A DNA stretch of 32,558 bases from Myxococcota bacterium (GCA_023150895.1 JAKLJY010000095.1:1-32558); one strand, 5' to 3'; numbered from the stretch's first letter, positions 22,303 to 31,074 are shown. Program-made: numbers and translations. Notes: generated from the sequence alone by a model not told the origin.

Positions 22303-24147
22303 GTGACCGCCACGCCCGAAAGACTCCGTGGCCGCGTCTCGGTTCACCCGCGCGGTTTCGGATTCGTGACCGGCACGAGCGTCCCCGACGGCCGCTCCGG
22401 CGACGAGGTCACCGTCGCGTTCATCCCGCCGCCGGACCTCCAACCCTTTCTCGCCGACGACGAGGTCGAGTGCATCGTGACGCGCTCGCCGGTCGACGGC
22501 CGGGTCACGGCCTCTCGGCTCGTGCTGCAGGCGCGCCGCCGCCGCCTGCTCGTCGGGGCGGTCGTCAAGCGGCGGGGTGCCACCGCGCTGGCCGTCGATC
22601 GACTGGTCGGGAACACTGACCGGCCGCTGCAGGGCGATGCCCCCGTGGGGGCCGTCGTCCTGGCCCGGCCCGAGGGGGAGCGGGCGGTCGTCATTCGGAC
22701 GCTGAGCGCGTCCGAAGCCGAGGTCGTCGGGCTCCTGGCGCGTCACGATCTGGCCCTCGAGACCGCCCCGGAGGTCGAAACCGCGGCCGTCGCGGTGGTC
22801 GACGCCCGGCACTCCCTGGACTCGGCGCGGCGACGCGACCTGCGCGACCTCGTCACCGTGACGATCGACGGGCGCGAGACCCGCGACATCGACGACGCGC
22901 TCTCGGCGTTCCCGCCCGATGCCGACGGCGCGCTGCGAGTGGTAGTGTCGATTGCCGACGTCGCCGAGTACGTCCCGGAGGGGGAGGCGCTCGATCTCGA
23001 CGCCCGGTCCCGGGGCACGAGCGTCTACCTGCCGGGCCACGTGCTGCCGATGTTGCCCCGGGCGCTCTCCGAGGACGCCCTCTCGTTGCGGGAAGGCGTC
23101 GACCGCGCCGTGCTCGCGGTCGAACTGCGAATCGATGCCGAAGGGGCCGTGCGCGCGGTGGACGTGGACGAGGCGATCATCCGTTCGACGGCGCGCCTCA
23201 CGTACGAGGCCGTCGCGAGCTTTCTGGAGCGCGGTGACGCCTCGGCGGTTCCCCCGGCGACGCAGGCGACGCTCCGGATCCTGCGCGCGGCGGCGGCCCG
23301 CCTGTCGCAAGCCCGGGCGGAGCGGGGCGGTCGCGACGTCGACCAAGACGAGGTCTTTGTCCGGGTCGACGCGGCGGGTGCTCCGGTTGCGCTCGAGAGT
23401 CGGCCGGACGATGCCGCGCACCGCATGGTCGAACGCCTGATGGTCGCGGCCAACGAGGCGGTCGCCCGGTTCCTCGTCGAGCGCGGTCTTCCGGGCCTCT
23501 ACCGCGTCCACGAACCCCCGACGGCGGAGCGGTCACGCGCATTGGCGGCCGCCGCGGAGGCGCTCGGCATCGTGGCGGGTTTTCCCGCCGATGCGCCGTT
23601 GTCGCCGCGGGCGCTGGCGGCCTTCGAGCGGCAGATCACCGGCACGCCGGCGGCGGCGCTGATGGAGAACGCGATGCGCCGCCTCCTCGGACCGGCACGC
23701 TACCAGACCGAGCCGTCACCCCACTTCGGCCTCGCGGCGCCGCTCTACCTTCACTTCACGTCGCCCATCCGCCGCTACGCAGACCTGGCCGTACACCGCG
23801 TTCTCAAGGCCTATCTGCGCGGACGCCGGGACCTGGCGCGCCGCGATCCCGCGTTGCAGTCCCTCGCGGAGCACCTGAACGACCGCATGCATCGGGCGTC
23901 CCGCGCGGAGGCCGAGCGCGAGCGTGTCCTGGTCGCTCGTCTCTTCGCGCAGCGCGTGGACGAGCGGGTGCGCGCCGTGGTCGTCGGGCAGAAGCCCCAG
24001 GGCGCGCTCGTTCAGGTCGACGGCGCGCTCGCGCTGCTGCCCGGTGAGACGCTTGCCCTGGGGACATCCCTCGACGTCGAGATCGACCGCGTCGATACGG
24101 ACCTCGGGCGCATCGATGTCCGCAGGCCCCGGCGTGCGACGCCCTGA
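22303..24147 (+). CDS. RNase II/RNase R family exoribonuclease
   Basis: The 614-residue enzyme would degrade RNA 3' to 5'. An N-terminal cold-shock-like OB fold opens with RLRGRVSVHPRGFGFVTG (8-24). The RNB catalytic domain contains TIDGRETRDIDDALS: Asp189, Asp195, Asp197 and Asp198 have the same spacing as Asp201, 207, 209 and 210 of E. coli RNase II. Further motifs are ADVAEYVPEG, LPRALSEDALSLREGVDR and HFTSPIRRYADLAVHRVLKAY. A short S1-like end (VVGQKPQGALVQVDGALALLPGE) closes it. It lacks the N-terminal helix-turn-helix and Lys-rich tail of RNase R (about 800 residues) and is closer in size to RNase II. The start is a GTG at 22303; the open frame before it is antisense-like Pro/Arg sequence over the lipoprotein tail. 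Its end overlaps the next gene. Confidence 0.93.
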   Translation: MTATPERLRGRVSVHPRGFGFVTGTSVPDGRSGDEVTVAFIPPPDLQPFLADDEVECIVTRSPVDGRVTASRLVLQARRRRLLVGAVVKRRGATALAVDRLVGNTDRPLQGDAPVGAVVLARPEGERAVVIRTLSASEAEVVGLLARHDLALETAPEVETAAVAVVDARHSLDSARRRDLRDLVTVTIDGRETRDIDDALSAFPPDADGALRVVVSIADVAEYVPEGEALDLDARSRGTSVYLPGHVLPMLPRALSEDALSLREGVDRAVLAVELRIDAEGAVRAVDVDEAIIRSTARLTYEAVASFLERGDASAVPPATQATLRILRAAAARLSQARAERGGRDVDQDEVFVRVDAAGAPVALESRPDDAAHRMVERLMVAANEAVARFLVERGLPGLYRVHEPPTAERSRALAAAAEALGIVAGFPADAPLSPRALAAFERQITGTPAAALMENAMRRLLGPARYQTEPSPHFGLAAPLYLHFTSPIRRYADLAVHRVLKAYLRGRRDLARRDPALQSLAEHLNDRMHRASRAEAERERVLVARLFAQRVDERVRAVVVGQKPQGALVQVDGALALLPGETLALGTSLDVEIDRVDTDLGRIDVRRPRRATP

Positions 24148-25813
24148 CCCGCGACGACGCTCGCTCGCCCGGCTCGCGACCCTCGGCGCACTCACCGCGG
24201 CGTGCAGCGGAGAGCTCGTCGCCGACGTACCGGATGCCGGTCGCCCGATCGGGGGCGCGGAGGACGTTTCGTCTGCTGCCGAGCCGCCCGACGCGCGCGG
24301 CGATGCGGTCCTCCCCCGACCGGCGCCGGACGCCCGACCGGTCTCGGATGGGTCGGCCGACGTGCGCCCCGCGGACGCTCGGGGACCGGGGCCGGAGGAC
24401 GCCGGCACGACGGACGCCCGCTCGGAGGGCCGCCCCGACGTCGGCGGGACACCGCCCGACGCGGCACCTCCCGCGCCCTGCGAGACGGTGATCCAGTACG
24501 GCGACGCCTGGATTCGTCCGGAAGGGCGAGTCGGAGACACGGACGTTGCGCCGGGTTTCGTCACCTGGGATGGCGTCTGTACGCCGGATGAGGCCGGCAA
24601 CGCGTCGGCGACGCTGAGCAATGGCTGGCGTCCCTTCTTTCGCGGTCGCAACGCCTGCCGGATCGCACTCGACCCACGCGGGGCGTGCCCGGGGGGCCTG
24701 CCGGCGGCGTGTTCGACCCGGATCGCTTACGGGGACACCTGGGCCGCACCCGACGGCCACGACGCGCGGTTCGACGATGCCGACGGACGGGTGTTCCCCG
24801 CGGGACCCTGTGTCGACGCCGGGGGCGGCGTCTCGCGCCAACCCCTGTCGAACGGTTGGGTGCCGCACTTCCAGGGGGAGTGCCGGCTGGCGTTCCGTTG
24901 GTCCGCGTGCGGCGGCCTGTATACCAACCCGGTCCTCCCCCGCGATTGCCCCGATCCCGGTGTGCTGCGCGTCGGGGACGGCTACGTCATGACCTGCACG
25001 TCCGGGAACTCGGGGGCGGCATTCCCCCTCTTCACGTCGCCGGATCTCGTCCGATGGGCGCCGGCGGGCCATGTGTTCCCCGAGGGGACGCGCCCGGCCT
25101 GGGCGACCGGGGACTTCTGGGCGCCGGAGATCCACCGCATCGGAGACCACTACGTCGCCTATTACTCGGCGCGGCACGTCGGCGGGCAGCTCGCCCTCGG
25201 CGCCGCCCGCGGCCCGGCGCCCCTCGGGCCCTTCGTCGACCGGGGCGAGCCGCTTCTGCTCGATCCCGGCATGGGCATGATCGACGCATCGGCGTTCATC
25301 GGGGCCGACGGCCGCCCCTACCTGACGTGGAAACACGACGGGAACGCGATCGGGCGGCGCACGCCCATCGTCGTCCAACCGCTGGCCGCCGACGGGCTGT
25401 CCCTCGTCGATGCGCCCGTCGAGGCGTTTGCCAATGACCGACGATGGGAGGGCGCGCTCGTCGAGGGTCCCTTCGTCGTGTCCCGCTTGGGGCAGTATTT
25501 CATGTTCTACAGTGCGAACGCGTATTACGACGCGCGGTACGCCCTCGGGGTCGCACGCGCGCCCGGGCCGCTGGGACCCTGGGAAAAGCGCGGCGACCCG
25601 ATTCTGGTCAGCGGAGGGGCGTTCGCCGGACCGGGGCACGGCTCGGTCGTCGTCGCCCCCGGCGGTGAAGACGCCCTGGTCTTCCACGCTTGGGACGCCT
25701 CGCAGATCGGCGGGGGCCCGGGGCGCATGGTGCTGCTGGATACGCTGCGTTGGTCGGACGGATGGCCGGCGCTGCCGGGCGCCCCCTCGGCCGACGCCCG
25801 CCCGAAGCCATGA
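24116..25813 (+). CDS. GH43-like lipoprotein with duplicated N-terminal module
   Basis: The protein has 565 residues. A lipoprotein signal ends at TAAC (Cys30), followed by an Asp/Ala/Pro/Gly stalk to about 120. Two copies of a 65-75-residue module follow (about 124-192 and 200-265), sharing IxYGDxW and LSNGWxPxFxGxxxxR. From about 268 there is a five-bladed beta-propeller of the GH43 type: NPVLPRDCPDPGVLRVGDGYV (base Asp280), WATGDFWAPEIHRIGDHYVAYYSA, GMGMIDASAFIG (Asp390) and WEGALVEGPFVV (Glu450). All three catalytic acids are present. GH43 enzymes cut arabinan, xylan and related polymers; substrate is unknown here. The duplicated module may bind carbohydrate (inference). The ATG at 24116 overlaps the RNase by 32 bases; a GTG at 24137 is an alternative start. 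Confidence 0.85.
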   Translation: MSAGPGVRRPDPRRRSLARLATLGALTAACSGELVADVPDAGRPIGGAEDVSSAAEPPDARGDAVLPRPAPDARPVSDGSADVRPADARGPGPEDAGTTDARSEGRPDVGGTPPDAAPPAPCETVIQYGDAWIRPEGRVGDTDVAPGFVTWDGVCTPDEAGNASATLSNGWRPFFRGRNACRIALDPRGACPGGLPAACSTRIAYGDTWAAPDGHDARFDDADGRVFPAGPCVDAGGGVSRQPLSNGWVPHFQGECRLAFRWSACGGLYTNPVLPRDCPDPGVLRVGDGYVMTCTSGNSGAAFPLFTSPDLVRWAPAGHVFPEGTRPAWATGDFWAPEIHRIGDHYVAYYSARHVGGQLALGAARGPAPLGPFVDRGEPLLLDPGMGMIDASAFIGADGRPYLTWKHDGNAIGRRTPIVVQPLAADGLSLVDAPVEAFANDRRWEGALVEGPFVVSRLGQYFMFYSANAYYDARYALGVARAPGPLGPWEKRGDPILVSGGAFAGPGHGSVVVAPGGEDALVFHAWDASQIGGGPGRMVLLDTLRWSDGWPALPGAPSADARPKP

Positions 25814-25819
25814 ATTTGC

Positions 25820-25854
25820 GTCGCACGTCGCGCAGCGTTTCTGGTATGTGCGAC
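25820..25854. repeat. Inverted repeat between the GH43-like and YD-repeat genes
   Basis: GTCGCAC (25820-25826) and GTGCGAC (25848-25854) are perfect 7-bp arms with a 21-base loop, directly after the GH43-like stop. It may be a weak terminator or a regulator site; there is no U-tract. Confidence 0.35.
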
Positions 25855-25908
25855 GCGGTCCCGGGTCCGACGCACGTCCGGACCGCCCACGTCGCCCAGA
25901 GGGGAGCC

Positions 25909-26907
25909 ATGTTCATGTCGTCGTCCGCCCGGTTCGTCCGCCGCCCCGTCGTTCGTCTCGTCGCCCTCGCGTCGGTCGCCCTGCTCGGGGCCTGCGAGTC
26001 CGCCGAGGAGCGTTCGAACGAGGTCTTCATCGTCGACTACGCGCCGCAGGTGATCGAGACGAAGTCGGTCTGCGGCGGGGCGGAGAGCCGCATGGTCGAG
26101 ACGTACACCCTCGGCGAGGGCGGCCGGATCGTCGATCGTCGCGTCGAGTCGTTCGATGCAGACGGCACCTTGGCGATGGCGGAGCGCTTCGGGTACGCAC
26201 ACGACGCCCTCGGGCGCATCTCCCGCATCGACGCCTATTCGGGCGAGCCCGCCGATCCCGCCCTCGGACGCCGCTGGCGCCTCGTCTCGACGACGGGTCG
26301 GGCGTGGGTCGGCGATGCCCTCAGCGCCGAACGCGAGGTGCGGTTCAGCTCGACCGGAGCGCATGCGGTCGAGCACGTCCGCACGTACACGCGCGACGCC
26401 GCCGGACACCTCGTGGCGATCGAACACGCCATTCACGACGCCGGCGGTCGGCGGACGGCCACGTCGACCGCAAAGACGGACGCCGAGGGCCGGCTGCGCG
26501 AACTGCGTGTCGACGACAGGACGCTGATCGTCTGGACGCGCGACGCGGAGGGGCGGGTCACCCGCGAGACGACGACGTCCGGAGACATCACCCGAACCGA
26601 GTCGTTCACCTACACGGCGGACTACGTCACGACGTGGCGCCGCGCATGCGAGTCCGACACCCCCGACCAGGACTGCGGCTGGACGGAGACCTATACCTGC
26701 ACGCCGACCGTCGACGGTCAGGGCATGCTCACCGAGGCGGTCTGCACGGGTCAGGACCGCGCCGGGTGCGCCGTGGCGCGGACGCTCACCTATTCGCGCG
26801 ACGGGCGCAGTGCCTCCGTCGACCTCGCGCCGGACGGCTGGCCGACGCATCGCGCCGACGTGCTCCTGCGGGACGCCGCGGACCTCGCCCTCCTCAACGC
26901 CGACTGA
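25909..26907 (+). CDS. YD/RHS-repeat-like lipoprotein
   Basis: The 332-residue protein has a lipoprotein signal with lipobox LLGAC (Cys29). The rest is a series of short beta-rich units of YD/RHS type, each with a G-R/H-[IVL]-x-x-[IR] turn: EGGRIVDRRVESFDADG, ALGRISRIDAYSGEP, AAGHLVAIEHAIHDAGGRR, AEGRLRELRVDD, AEGRVTRETTTSGD. This repeat forms extended beta shells in wall-associated and toxin proteins, but here there are few copies and no toxin end domain. Cys pairs near the end (ACESDTPDQDCGW, CTPT, VCTGQDRAGC) suggest disulfides. AGAGGGGAG supports the ATG. It lies 95 bases after the GH43-like gene on the same strand and is convergent with the phospholipase-D-like gene. Function is unknown; surface location is inferred. 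Confidence 0.8.
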   Translation: MFMSSSARFVRRPVVRLVALASVALLGACESAEERSNEVFIVDYAPQVIETKSVCGGAESRMVETYTLGEGGRIVDRRVESFDADGTLAMAERFGYAHDALGRISRIDAYSGEPADPALGRRWRLVSTTGRAWVGDALSAEREVRFSSTGAHAVEHVRTYTRDAAGHLVAIEHAIHDAGGRRTATSTAKTDAEGRLRELRVDDRTLIVWTRDAEGRVTRETTTSGDITRTESFTYTADYVTTWRRACESDTPDQDCGWTETYTCTPTVDGQGMLTEAVCTGQDRAGCAVARTLTYSRDGRSASVDLAPDGWPTHRADVLLRDAADLALLNAD

Positions 26908-26931
26908 GCGTTCGCCAGAGCGCCGGGGCCC

Positions 26932-28407
26932 TCACGGCAGACGGCTGCGCATCAACGTCCAGTCGGCGAGAAACGCCTGGTAGCTGGCGGCGTCCTCGAG
27001 GCGCATCAAGGCCTCGTCGTTTCGCCGCAGCGCGGCCTCGGTGTAGTTGTGCGACCCCGCGAAGACGAGGTTCTCGATGGCCGCGCCTTCGCCGTACCGG
27101 GCCCGGATGAGCAGGTACTTCGAGTGCACCGTGATGTCGCCGAGGTCGTAGGTACGCACGTCGAGTCCGCGGAGCGCGTTGAGGATGCTCGCGCCGGGTG
27201 AGCTCTGGTCTGCATCGGCCTCGGGGTAGTTCCCGAAGACGGCGCGCACCGAGCAGCCGGCGTCGTGCAGGGCCCGCAGCTTCTGGGCCACGGGCAGCCG
27301 GTCGTTCTTGAAGAACGCCATCGCCACGTGAATCTCGGCCCCGGGATCGCAGTGGACGTTGTCCAGCACGCTCAGCATGAGGTCACCGTCCGCCCGCGGA
27401 AAGAAGTAGCCCTTCACGCCCGAATCACCCGTGAAACTGCGGTAGTAGTCCAGGTTCTGCTGCCCGCTGCGCAGATCCGTCCAGTAGGTGCGGTATTCGC
27501 GATACAGCGCGGCGTCCCCCCGCACGACCACCAGATGGTTGAAACGGCGGTTCTGCGAGGCCTTGAAGTTGTGGGAGCCCTGCACGACCACGTTCTCGGA
27601 GCCATCGTCGAGTCGTGAGAACAACAAGAACTTGTTGTGGTTGATCCCCGTGCCGATGCAGGCGCCGCGCGGACAGTAGGTGATGCGGTCGTTTCCGATG
27701 GCCGCCGCGAGGGCGTCGCGGATCTCCGGCGAGACGTGATCACCCTCACCGTCGAGCACGATGCGGACGTCGACGTTGCGCCCGAGGGCCTGTTGCAGGG
27801 CCGTGACGTAGACGTCCTGCCCCCACTCGTACATCGAGAGGCGCAGCTCGGAGCCGGCGGAGGCCAGCCCGATCAGGCGCAGCAACTCGTTCTGAATGGT
27901 CTGGACCGGCCCGTCCCCGGGCTGGTTGTGAAAGACCTGGAGAGGCGGGGGCGCAGGCGGATCGACCACCGGCGGGGGGACGCCCTGATCGACGGCCGGC
28001 GGCGGAGGGGCGCCGAGATCGGCCAGCGGCGGTGGCGGTGGGGCGCCGAGGTCCTCGCTCGGTGGCGGGCGGGTGGCGTCCCCTTCCGGGTCCGGGGCGG
28101 CGTCGAATCCCGGCACGATGACCCCACCGGCGGAACCGAAACCGACATCGCTGCCCGGCTGCGGGGCGGCGTCGGCTCGAAAGACGCCGTCGTCGGGATC
28201 ACCCGGGCGCCCGGGCTGTGCACCCGTCGACGCGTCGCCGCCGCCTTGCCCGCCCGCGCCCGGGGTCTGACCGGCGAGGCCGCCGTCGGCCGGGCCCGCG
28301 TTCGAGGCCGACAGGTCGCCGTCACCGCAGGCGACCAGGGTGAACAATGCCCACGCACCGAAGAGGGGACTCGGGGCAAGACGAACGCGCAGCGAATGAC
28401 GGACCAC
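26932..28407 (-). CDS. Phospholipase D-like lipoprotein
   Basis: The 491-residue protein has the lipobox LVAC (Cys27), a Gly/Asp/Pro-rich stalk to about 155 with four PPPP-type blocks, then two phospholipase D half-domains. The first has INHNKFLLFSRLDDG (H257, K259) followed by VVQGSHNF; the second has TVHSKYLLIRARYGEG (H428, K430) followed by VFAGSHNYTEAAL. Both HxK and GSxN elements are intact, but the Asp of the HxKx4D motif is not at its usual place in either half. PLD-superfamily proteins cleave phosphodiesters in phospholipids or nucleic acids; several secreted members are nucleases. An outer-surface enzyme is likely, substrate unknown. The GTG at 28407 is preferred because GGAGG lies seven bases upstream and the signal peptide follows. 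It is divergent from the HDOD gene. Confidence 0.88.
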   Translation of the reverse strand: MVRHSLRVRLAPSPLFGAWALFTLVACGDGDLSASNAGPADGGLAGQTPGAGGQGGGDASTGAQPGRPGDPDDGVFRADAAPQPGSDVGFGSAGGVIVPGFDAAPDPEGDATRPPPSEDLGAPPPPPLADLGAPPPPAVDQGVPPPVVDPPAPPPLQVFHNQPGDGPVQTIQNELLRLIGLASAGSELRLSMYEWGQDVYVTALQQALGRNVDVRIVLDGEGDHVSPEIRDALAAAIGNDRITYCPRGACIGTGINHNKFLLFSRLDDGSENVVVQGSHNFKASQNRRFNHLVVVRGDAALYREYRTYWTDLRSGQQNLDYYRSFTGDSGVKGYFFPRADGDLMLSVLDNVHCDPGAEIHVAMAFFKNDRLPVAQKLRALHDAGCSVRAVFGNYPEADADQSSPGASILNALRGLDVRTYDLGDITVHSKYLLIRARYGEGAAIENLVFAGSHNYTEAALRRNDEALMRLEDAASYQAFLADWTLMRSRLP

Positions 28408-28556
28408 GGAACGGCCTCCAGAGCCGACAGGGTAGCCGTCGGACAGGCCCGGTGCCAGGGTCTCCTCCGACCCCGCGCGACGGCCGTCGGGCACCGGATG
28501 CCGATTCAAGCGAGCAGGCGACGGGAGGCAACCCGCCGCCGGAATCGAGGTGGATC

Positions 28557-29660
28557 ATGGCCGCAGCGTGGAACTGGCTGAGCACCTTCTTCGGTCGGCG
28601 TTCGACGGCCGGCACGAGCGGGCGCCGGACCCCGCGAGCCGCCCGGAGCGCCGCGACCGTCGCGCGCCCGGCGAGGGCCCCGGCCGGCCACGCCGATCTG
28701 TCGGCGCTGCCCCTCGACTACCCGCCGCCGATGCGGGCCTCCGCCGAGCCGGAGGCGTTTCCCGAGTGGCGCGCCGCGCTCGACCGCGTCCTCGCCGACC
28801 AACGAGACGCCCTGCCGCCCTTTCCGGCCGTGGCGTCGCGGGTCAACGCGCTGCTGCGACAGCCGACGGTGGACCTGAATCAGGTCGTCGCCGCGCTCCA
28901 GCAGGATCCGGCGCTCGCCGCGCAGGTGGTGACCGTGGCCAACTCGGGCTTCTTCGCGGGTCACGGGGAGGTCGCCGGCGTGCGGGACGCCGTCTTGCGG
29001 CTCGGTCTGCGCGAGATCGGGCAGGTCGTGACGACGGCGGCGGTGGTGGCGCTCCTCGACCCCGGTCACCGGGCCACGGCGGAACGGTTCCCCGGGCTCT
29101 GGAGTCGACTCACGCGTCACGCGATCACGAGCGGCTTCGCGGCGGGCGGGCTTGCGCTGGCCCGCGCGCCCGAGCGCTACGAGACGGCCTTCATGGCGGG
29201 ACTCCTGCACGACGTGGGGCGCGTCGTCGCCCTGCGGGCCGTGACCGCGCTTCTACCCCCACGCGCCACGGGGCCCCACGGCCCGGGACACCTCGTCGAG
29301 TCCCTGCTCGAGGCGGCGCATGTCGCCTGCGCGACCCGGGCGTTCGAAACCTGGCACCTGCCCGACGCGGTGCGGGCCGCCTGCCTCTTGCATCACGCGC
29401 CCGCCGCCGCCCTGGTCGGCGCTGCGCCCGAAGCGCACTTCGTCCGGCTCGCTTCGGGGCTCGACGAGCTGCGGACGAACCCGCACGCGCGGGTGGGCCT
29501 GGAGCATGAACTCGCCGACTCGCTGCGCGCGCTCGGTCTGACGCCCGACGAACTCTGGCCGTTGCACCACGAGGTCCACGCCTTCTCCGAGCGCGCCGGC
29601 CGGATCGTCGCCGGGCTGAGCGGCTCGGCGGGGCCCCTGGGTCAGCCGCGGGCGGCCTGA
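28557..29660 (+). CDS. HDOD-domain signalling protein
   Basis: The 367-residue protein has a basic, Ala/Arg/Pro-rich N-terminus (1-60) without domain features, then an HDOD domain from about 83 to 290: DALPPFPAVASRVNALLRQPTVDLNQVVAALQQDPALAAQVVTVANS written in the usual LPxLPxVAxRV...L...DPxLxAxVLxxANS pattern, LRLGLREIGQVVTTAAV, TRHAITSGFAAG and FMAGLLHDVGRVV (His218, Asp219). HDOD proteins are relatives of HD phosphohydrolases. The isolated HD pair remains, but members mostly lack a full metal site and act in signalling, often near c-di-GMP systems or motility. The output here is unknown. GAGGTGGA before the ATG at 28557 defines the start. No partner gene is obvious; it converges on the haem protein gene with a 21-base gap. 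Confidence 0.9.
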   Translation: MAAAWNWLSTFFGRRSTAGTSGRRTPRAARSAATVARPARAPAGHADLSALPLDYPPPMRASAEPEAFPEWRAALDRVLADQRDALPPFPAVASRVNALLRQPTVDLNQVVAALQQDPALAAQVVTVANSGFFAGHGEVAGVRDAVLRLGLREIGQVVTTAAVVALLDPGHRATAERFPGLWSRLTRHAITSGFAAGGLALARAPERYETAFMAGLLHDVGRVVALRAVTALLPPRATGPHGPGHLVESLLEAAHVACATRAFETWHLPDAVRAACLLHHAPAAALVGAAPEAHFVRLASGLDELRTNPHARVGLEHELADSLRALGLTPDELWPLHHEVHAFSERAGRIVAGLSGSAGPLGQPRAA

Positions 29661-29681
29661 CGCGCGACCCGGCGGCGCCCT

Positions 29682-30287
29682 TCAGCGGGGCGGCGCGACC
29701 TCGGCCCAGAAAACGCCGCGGAACCCCCCGAGTGCGAAGCCGCGGGCCGCGTCCTGGGGGTAGCGCTTCGCGAGGAGGTCCGCGATCTCCGGGGTGAGCG
29801 TCTCGCCGTGGCACTTCACGCACGGTTCGCCGGTCAGGATGGTCTCCACGTAACCCGTCCCGCCGCCGGGCAGCGCGACGACGCGGTGGTCGCCCTCCTT
29901 CGGGGGGGCCGCGGCGAGCTCGGCGAGGGGGCCGGCCACCCAGGCGGGGGCGGTGTTCTGGGGATTGCGCAGCCGGAGCGCCGTGCGACCCACGGTGACC
30001 CCGCTCGCGCCCGCGTTGGCTGCGGCGGCGAGGGCCGGGGCGGCGACGGCGCACGCCTCGATGGCCGGCACCGGACCTTGCTCGAGCCCCTTCAGGAGAG
30101 TGCTCTTCAACGAGGCCTTGAACGGGCCGAGCGCAGCGCGTGCGCGGTCGATGGGGGTCGCGGGGCCGGCCGGGGCCGAAGGCGCCGGGGCCTGTGAAGC
30201 GGCGGCGGCGGCGGCGAAGACCACCCCGCCCACCAGCGCGATGGTCAGGACGACGGCGGGGCGGACGGACGGAAAGGGACGGCGCAT
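29682..30287 (-). CDS. Exported Tll0287-like (DUF3365) monohaem protein
   Basis: The 201-residue protein has a signal peptide or membrane anchor (about 8-31, AVVLTIALVGGVVFAAAAAA). The domain reads LKSTLLKGLEQGPVPAIEACAVAAPALA, GVTVGRTALRLRNPQNTAPAWV and LTGEPCVKCHGETLTPEI, which is the Tll0287-like/DUF3365 pattern. CVKCH (156-160) is a c-type haem attachment site, so covalent haem in the periplasm is predicted. Members are thought to be haem sensors or redox proteins; the cyanobacterial Tll0287 is a c-type haem protein of unclear function. It ends in RGVFWAEVAPPR, close to the usual end. GGAGAG before the ATG at 30287 sets the start; an upstream in-frame stretch has no such signal. It lies downstream of the GST gene, with a terminator-like hairpin between. 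Confidence 0.88.
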   Translation of the reverse strand: MRRPFPSVRPAVVLTIALVGGVVFAAAAAASQAPAPSAPAGPATPIDRARAALGPFKASLKSTLLKGLEQGPVPAIEACAVAAPALAAAANAGASGVTVGRTALRLRNPQNTAPAWVAGPLAELAAAPPKEGDHRVVALPGGGTGYVETILTGEPCVKCHGETLTPEIADLLAKRYPQDAARGFALGGFRGVFWAEVAPPR

Positions 30288-30384
30288 GACGCTCTCCAGT
30301 GAAGGGTGGACCCGCTCACTCTGGATACGATTCGCCGGGCGCGCAACCACCGGCGCCGTCGATCCGGCCAGCGTCAAGGACCGT

Positions 30385-30413
30385 GAAACGGATCACCGCT
30401 TCGGTGGATCCGT
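30385..30413 (-). terminator. Intrinsic terminator after the GST gene
   Basis: On the minus strand ACGGAT-C-CACCG pairs with CGGTG-ATCCGT around an AAG loop, giving an 11-bp stem with one bulged base, followed by a short T-run (TTT). It sits 27 bases after the GST stop codon and would separate GST from the haem protein gene. Confidence 0.65.
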
Positions 30414-30439
30414 ACCCGGAAGCGCTCCGGCGGTCGACC

Positions 30440-31048
30440 TCAGCGGGCGGCCTTCTCCGCGGCGAGGGCAGCCTGAACCGCCGGGCGCTCACCGACGCGC
30501 GCCAGATACGCCGTGATGTTCGGGTAGCCGGTGAGATCGAGGTTCGTGAAGCGCGCCCAGCCGAGGACGGTGAAGAGATACGCGTCGACGACGGTGAAGC
30601 GCTCGCCCATGACATAGGCGTTGTCCGCGAGGTGCGCGTCGATCAGCTGGAAGCGGGTGTTCAGGGTCGCGCGGACGACCGCCTGCCACTCGGCGGGACA
30701 ATCCTTGCGGAACAGCGGGCTGAAGCCCTTGTGGACCTCGGCGGCGACGAAATTCAGCCACTCCTGCGTCCGGTAACGCTCGAGGGTGCCGGGCTTGGCA
30801 AGCAGGCCGGCCTCGGGCTTGCTGTCCGCGAGGTATTGCACGATCACGGCGCCCTCGGTCAGCAGCGAGCCGTCGTCGAGCACGAGCGCGGGCACGTACC
30901 CCTTGGGGTTGATGGCCCGGAAGTCCGCGCCGCTCGCCGTCACCTTGGTGCCGAGGTTCACGGCTTCGACCCCGATGTCGAGGCCGAGCTCGCGGATGAC
31001 GATGTGCGGGGAGAGCGAGCAGGCGCCGGGGCTGATGTACAGTTTCAT
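30440..31048 (-). CDS. Glutathione S-transferase (beta-class-like)
   Basis: The 202-residue protein has a thioredoxin-fold N-terminal domain, MKLYISPGACSLSPHIVIRELG, closely matching E. coli GstA, with the beta-class Cys10 present. NPKGYVPALVLDDGSLLTEGAVIVQYLAD holds the cis-proline and the glutathione-binding Glu-Gly pair; a helical C-terminal domain follows (GERFTVVDAYLFTVLGWARF). It would conjugate glutathione to electrophiles or reduce mixed disulfides in the cytoplasm. Whether the organism makes glutathione cannot be told from this window. AAGGAG before the ATG gives a clear start. The gene is divergent from the ECF sigma factor, across a spacer with paired inverted repeats, so shared regulation under oxidative or electrophile stress is plausible. 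Confidence 0.95.
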   Translation of the reverse strand: MKLYISPGACSLSPHIVIRELGLDIGVEAVNLGTKVTASGADFRAINPKGYVPALVLDDGSLLTEGAVIVQYLADSKPEAGLLAKPGTLERYRTQEWLNFVAAEVHKGFSPLFRKDCPAEWQAVVRATLNTRFQLIDAHLADNAYVMGERFTVVDAYLFTVLGWARFTNLDLTGYPNITAYLARVGERPAVQAALAAEKAAR

Positions 31049-31074
31049 GAGCGTTTCTCCTTCTGGTCGGGGAT

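Noticed and set aside
23804-25687. Long antisense frame across the RNase and GH43-like genes
   Set aside because: Compositional shadow without domains, while both plus-strand genes have intact catalytic motifs.
28408-28509. Extended start for the PLD-like protein at 28509
   Set aside because: The extension would bury the lipoprotein signal peptide; the GTG at 28407 has a strong Shine-Dalgarno.
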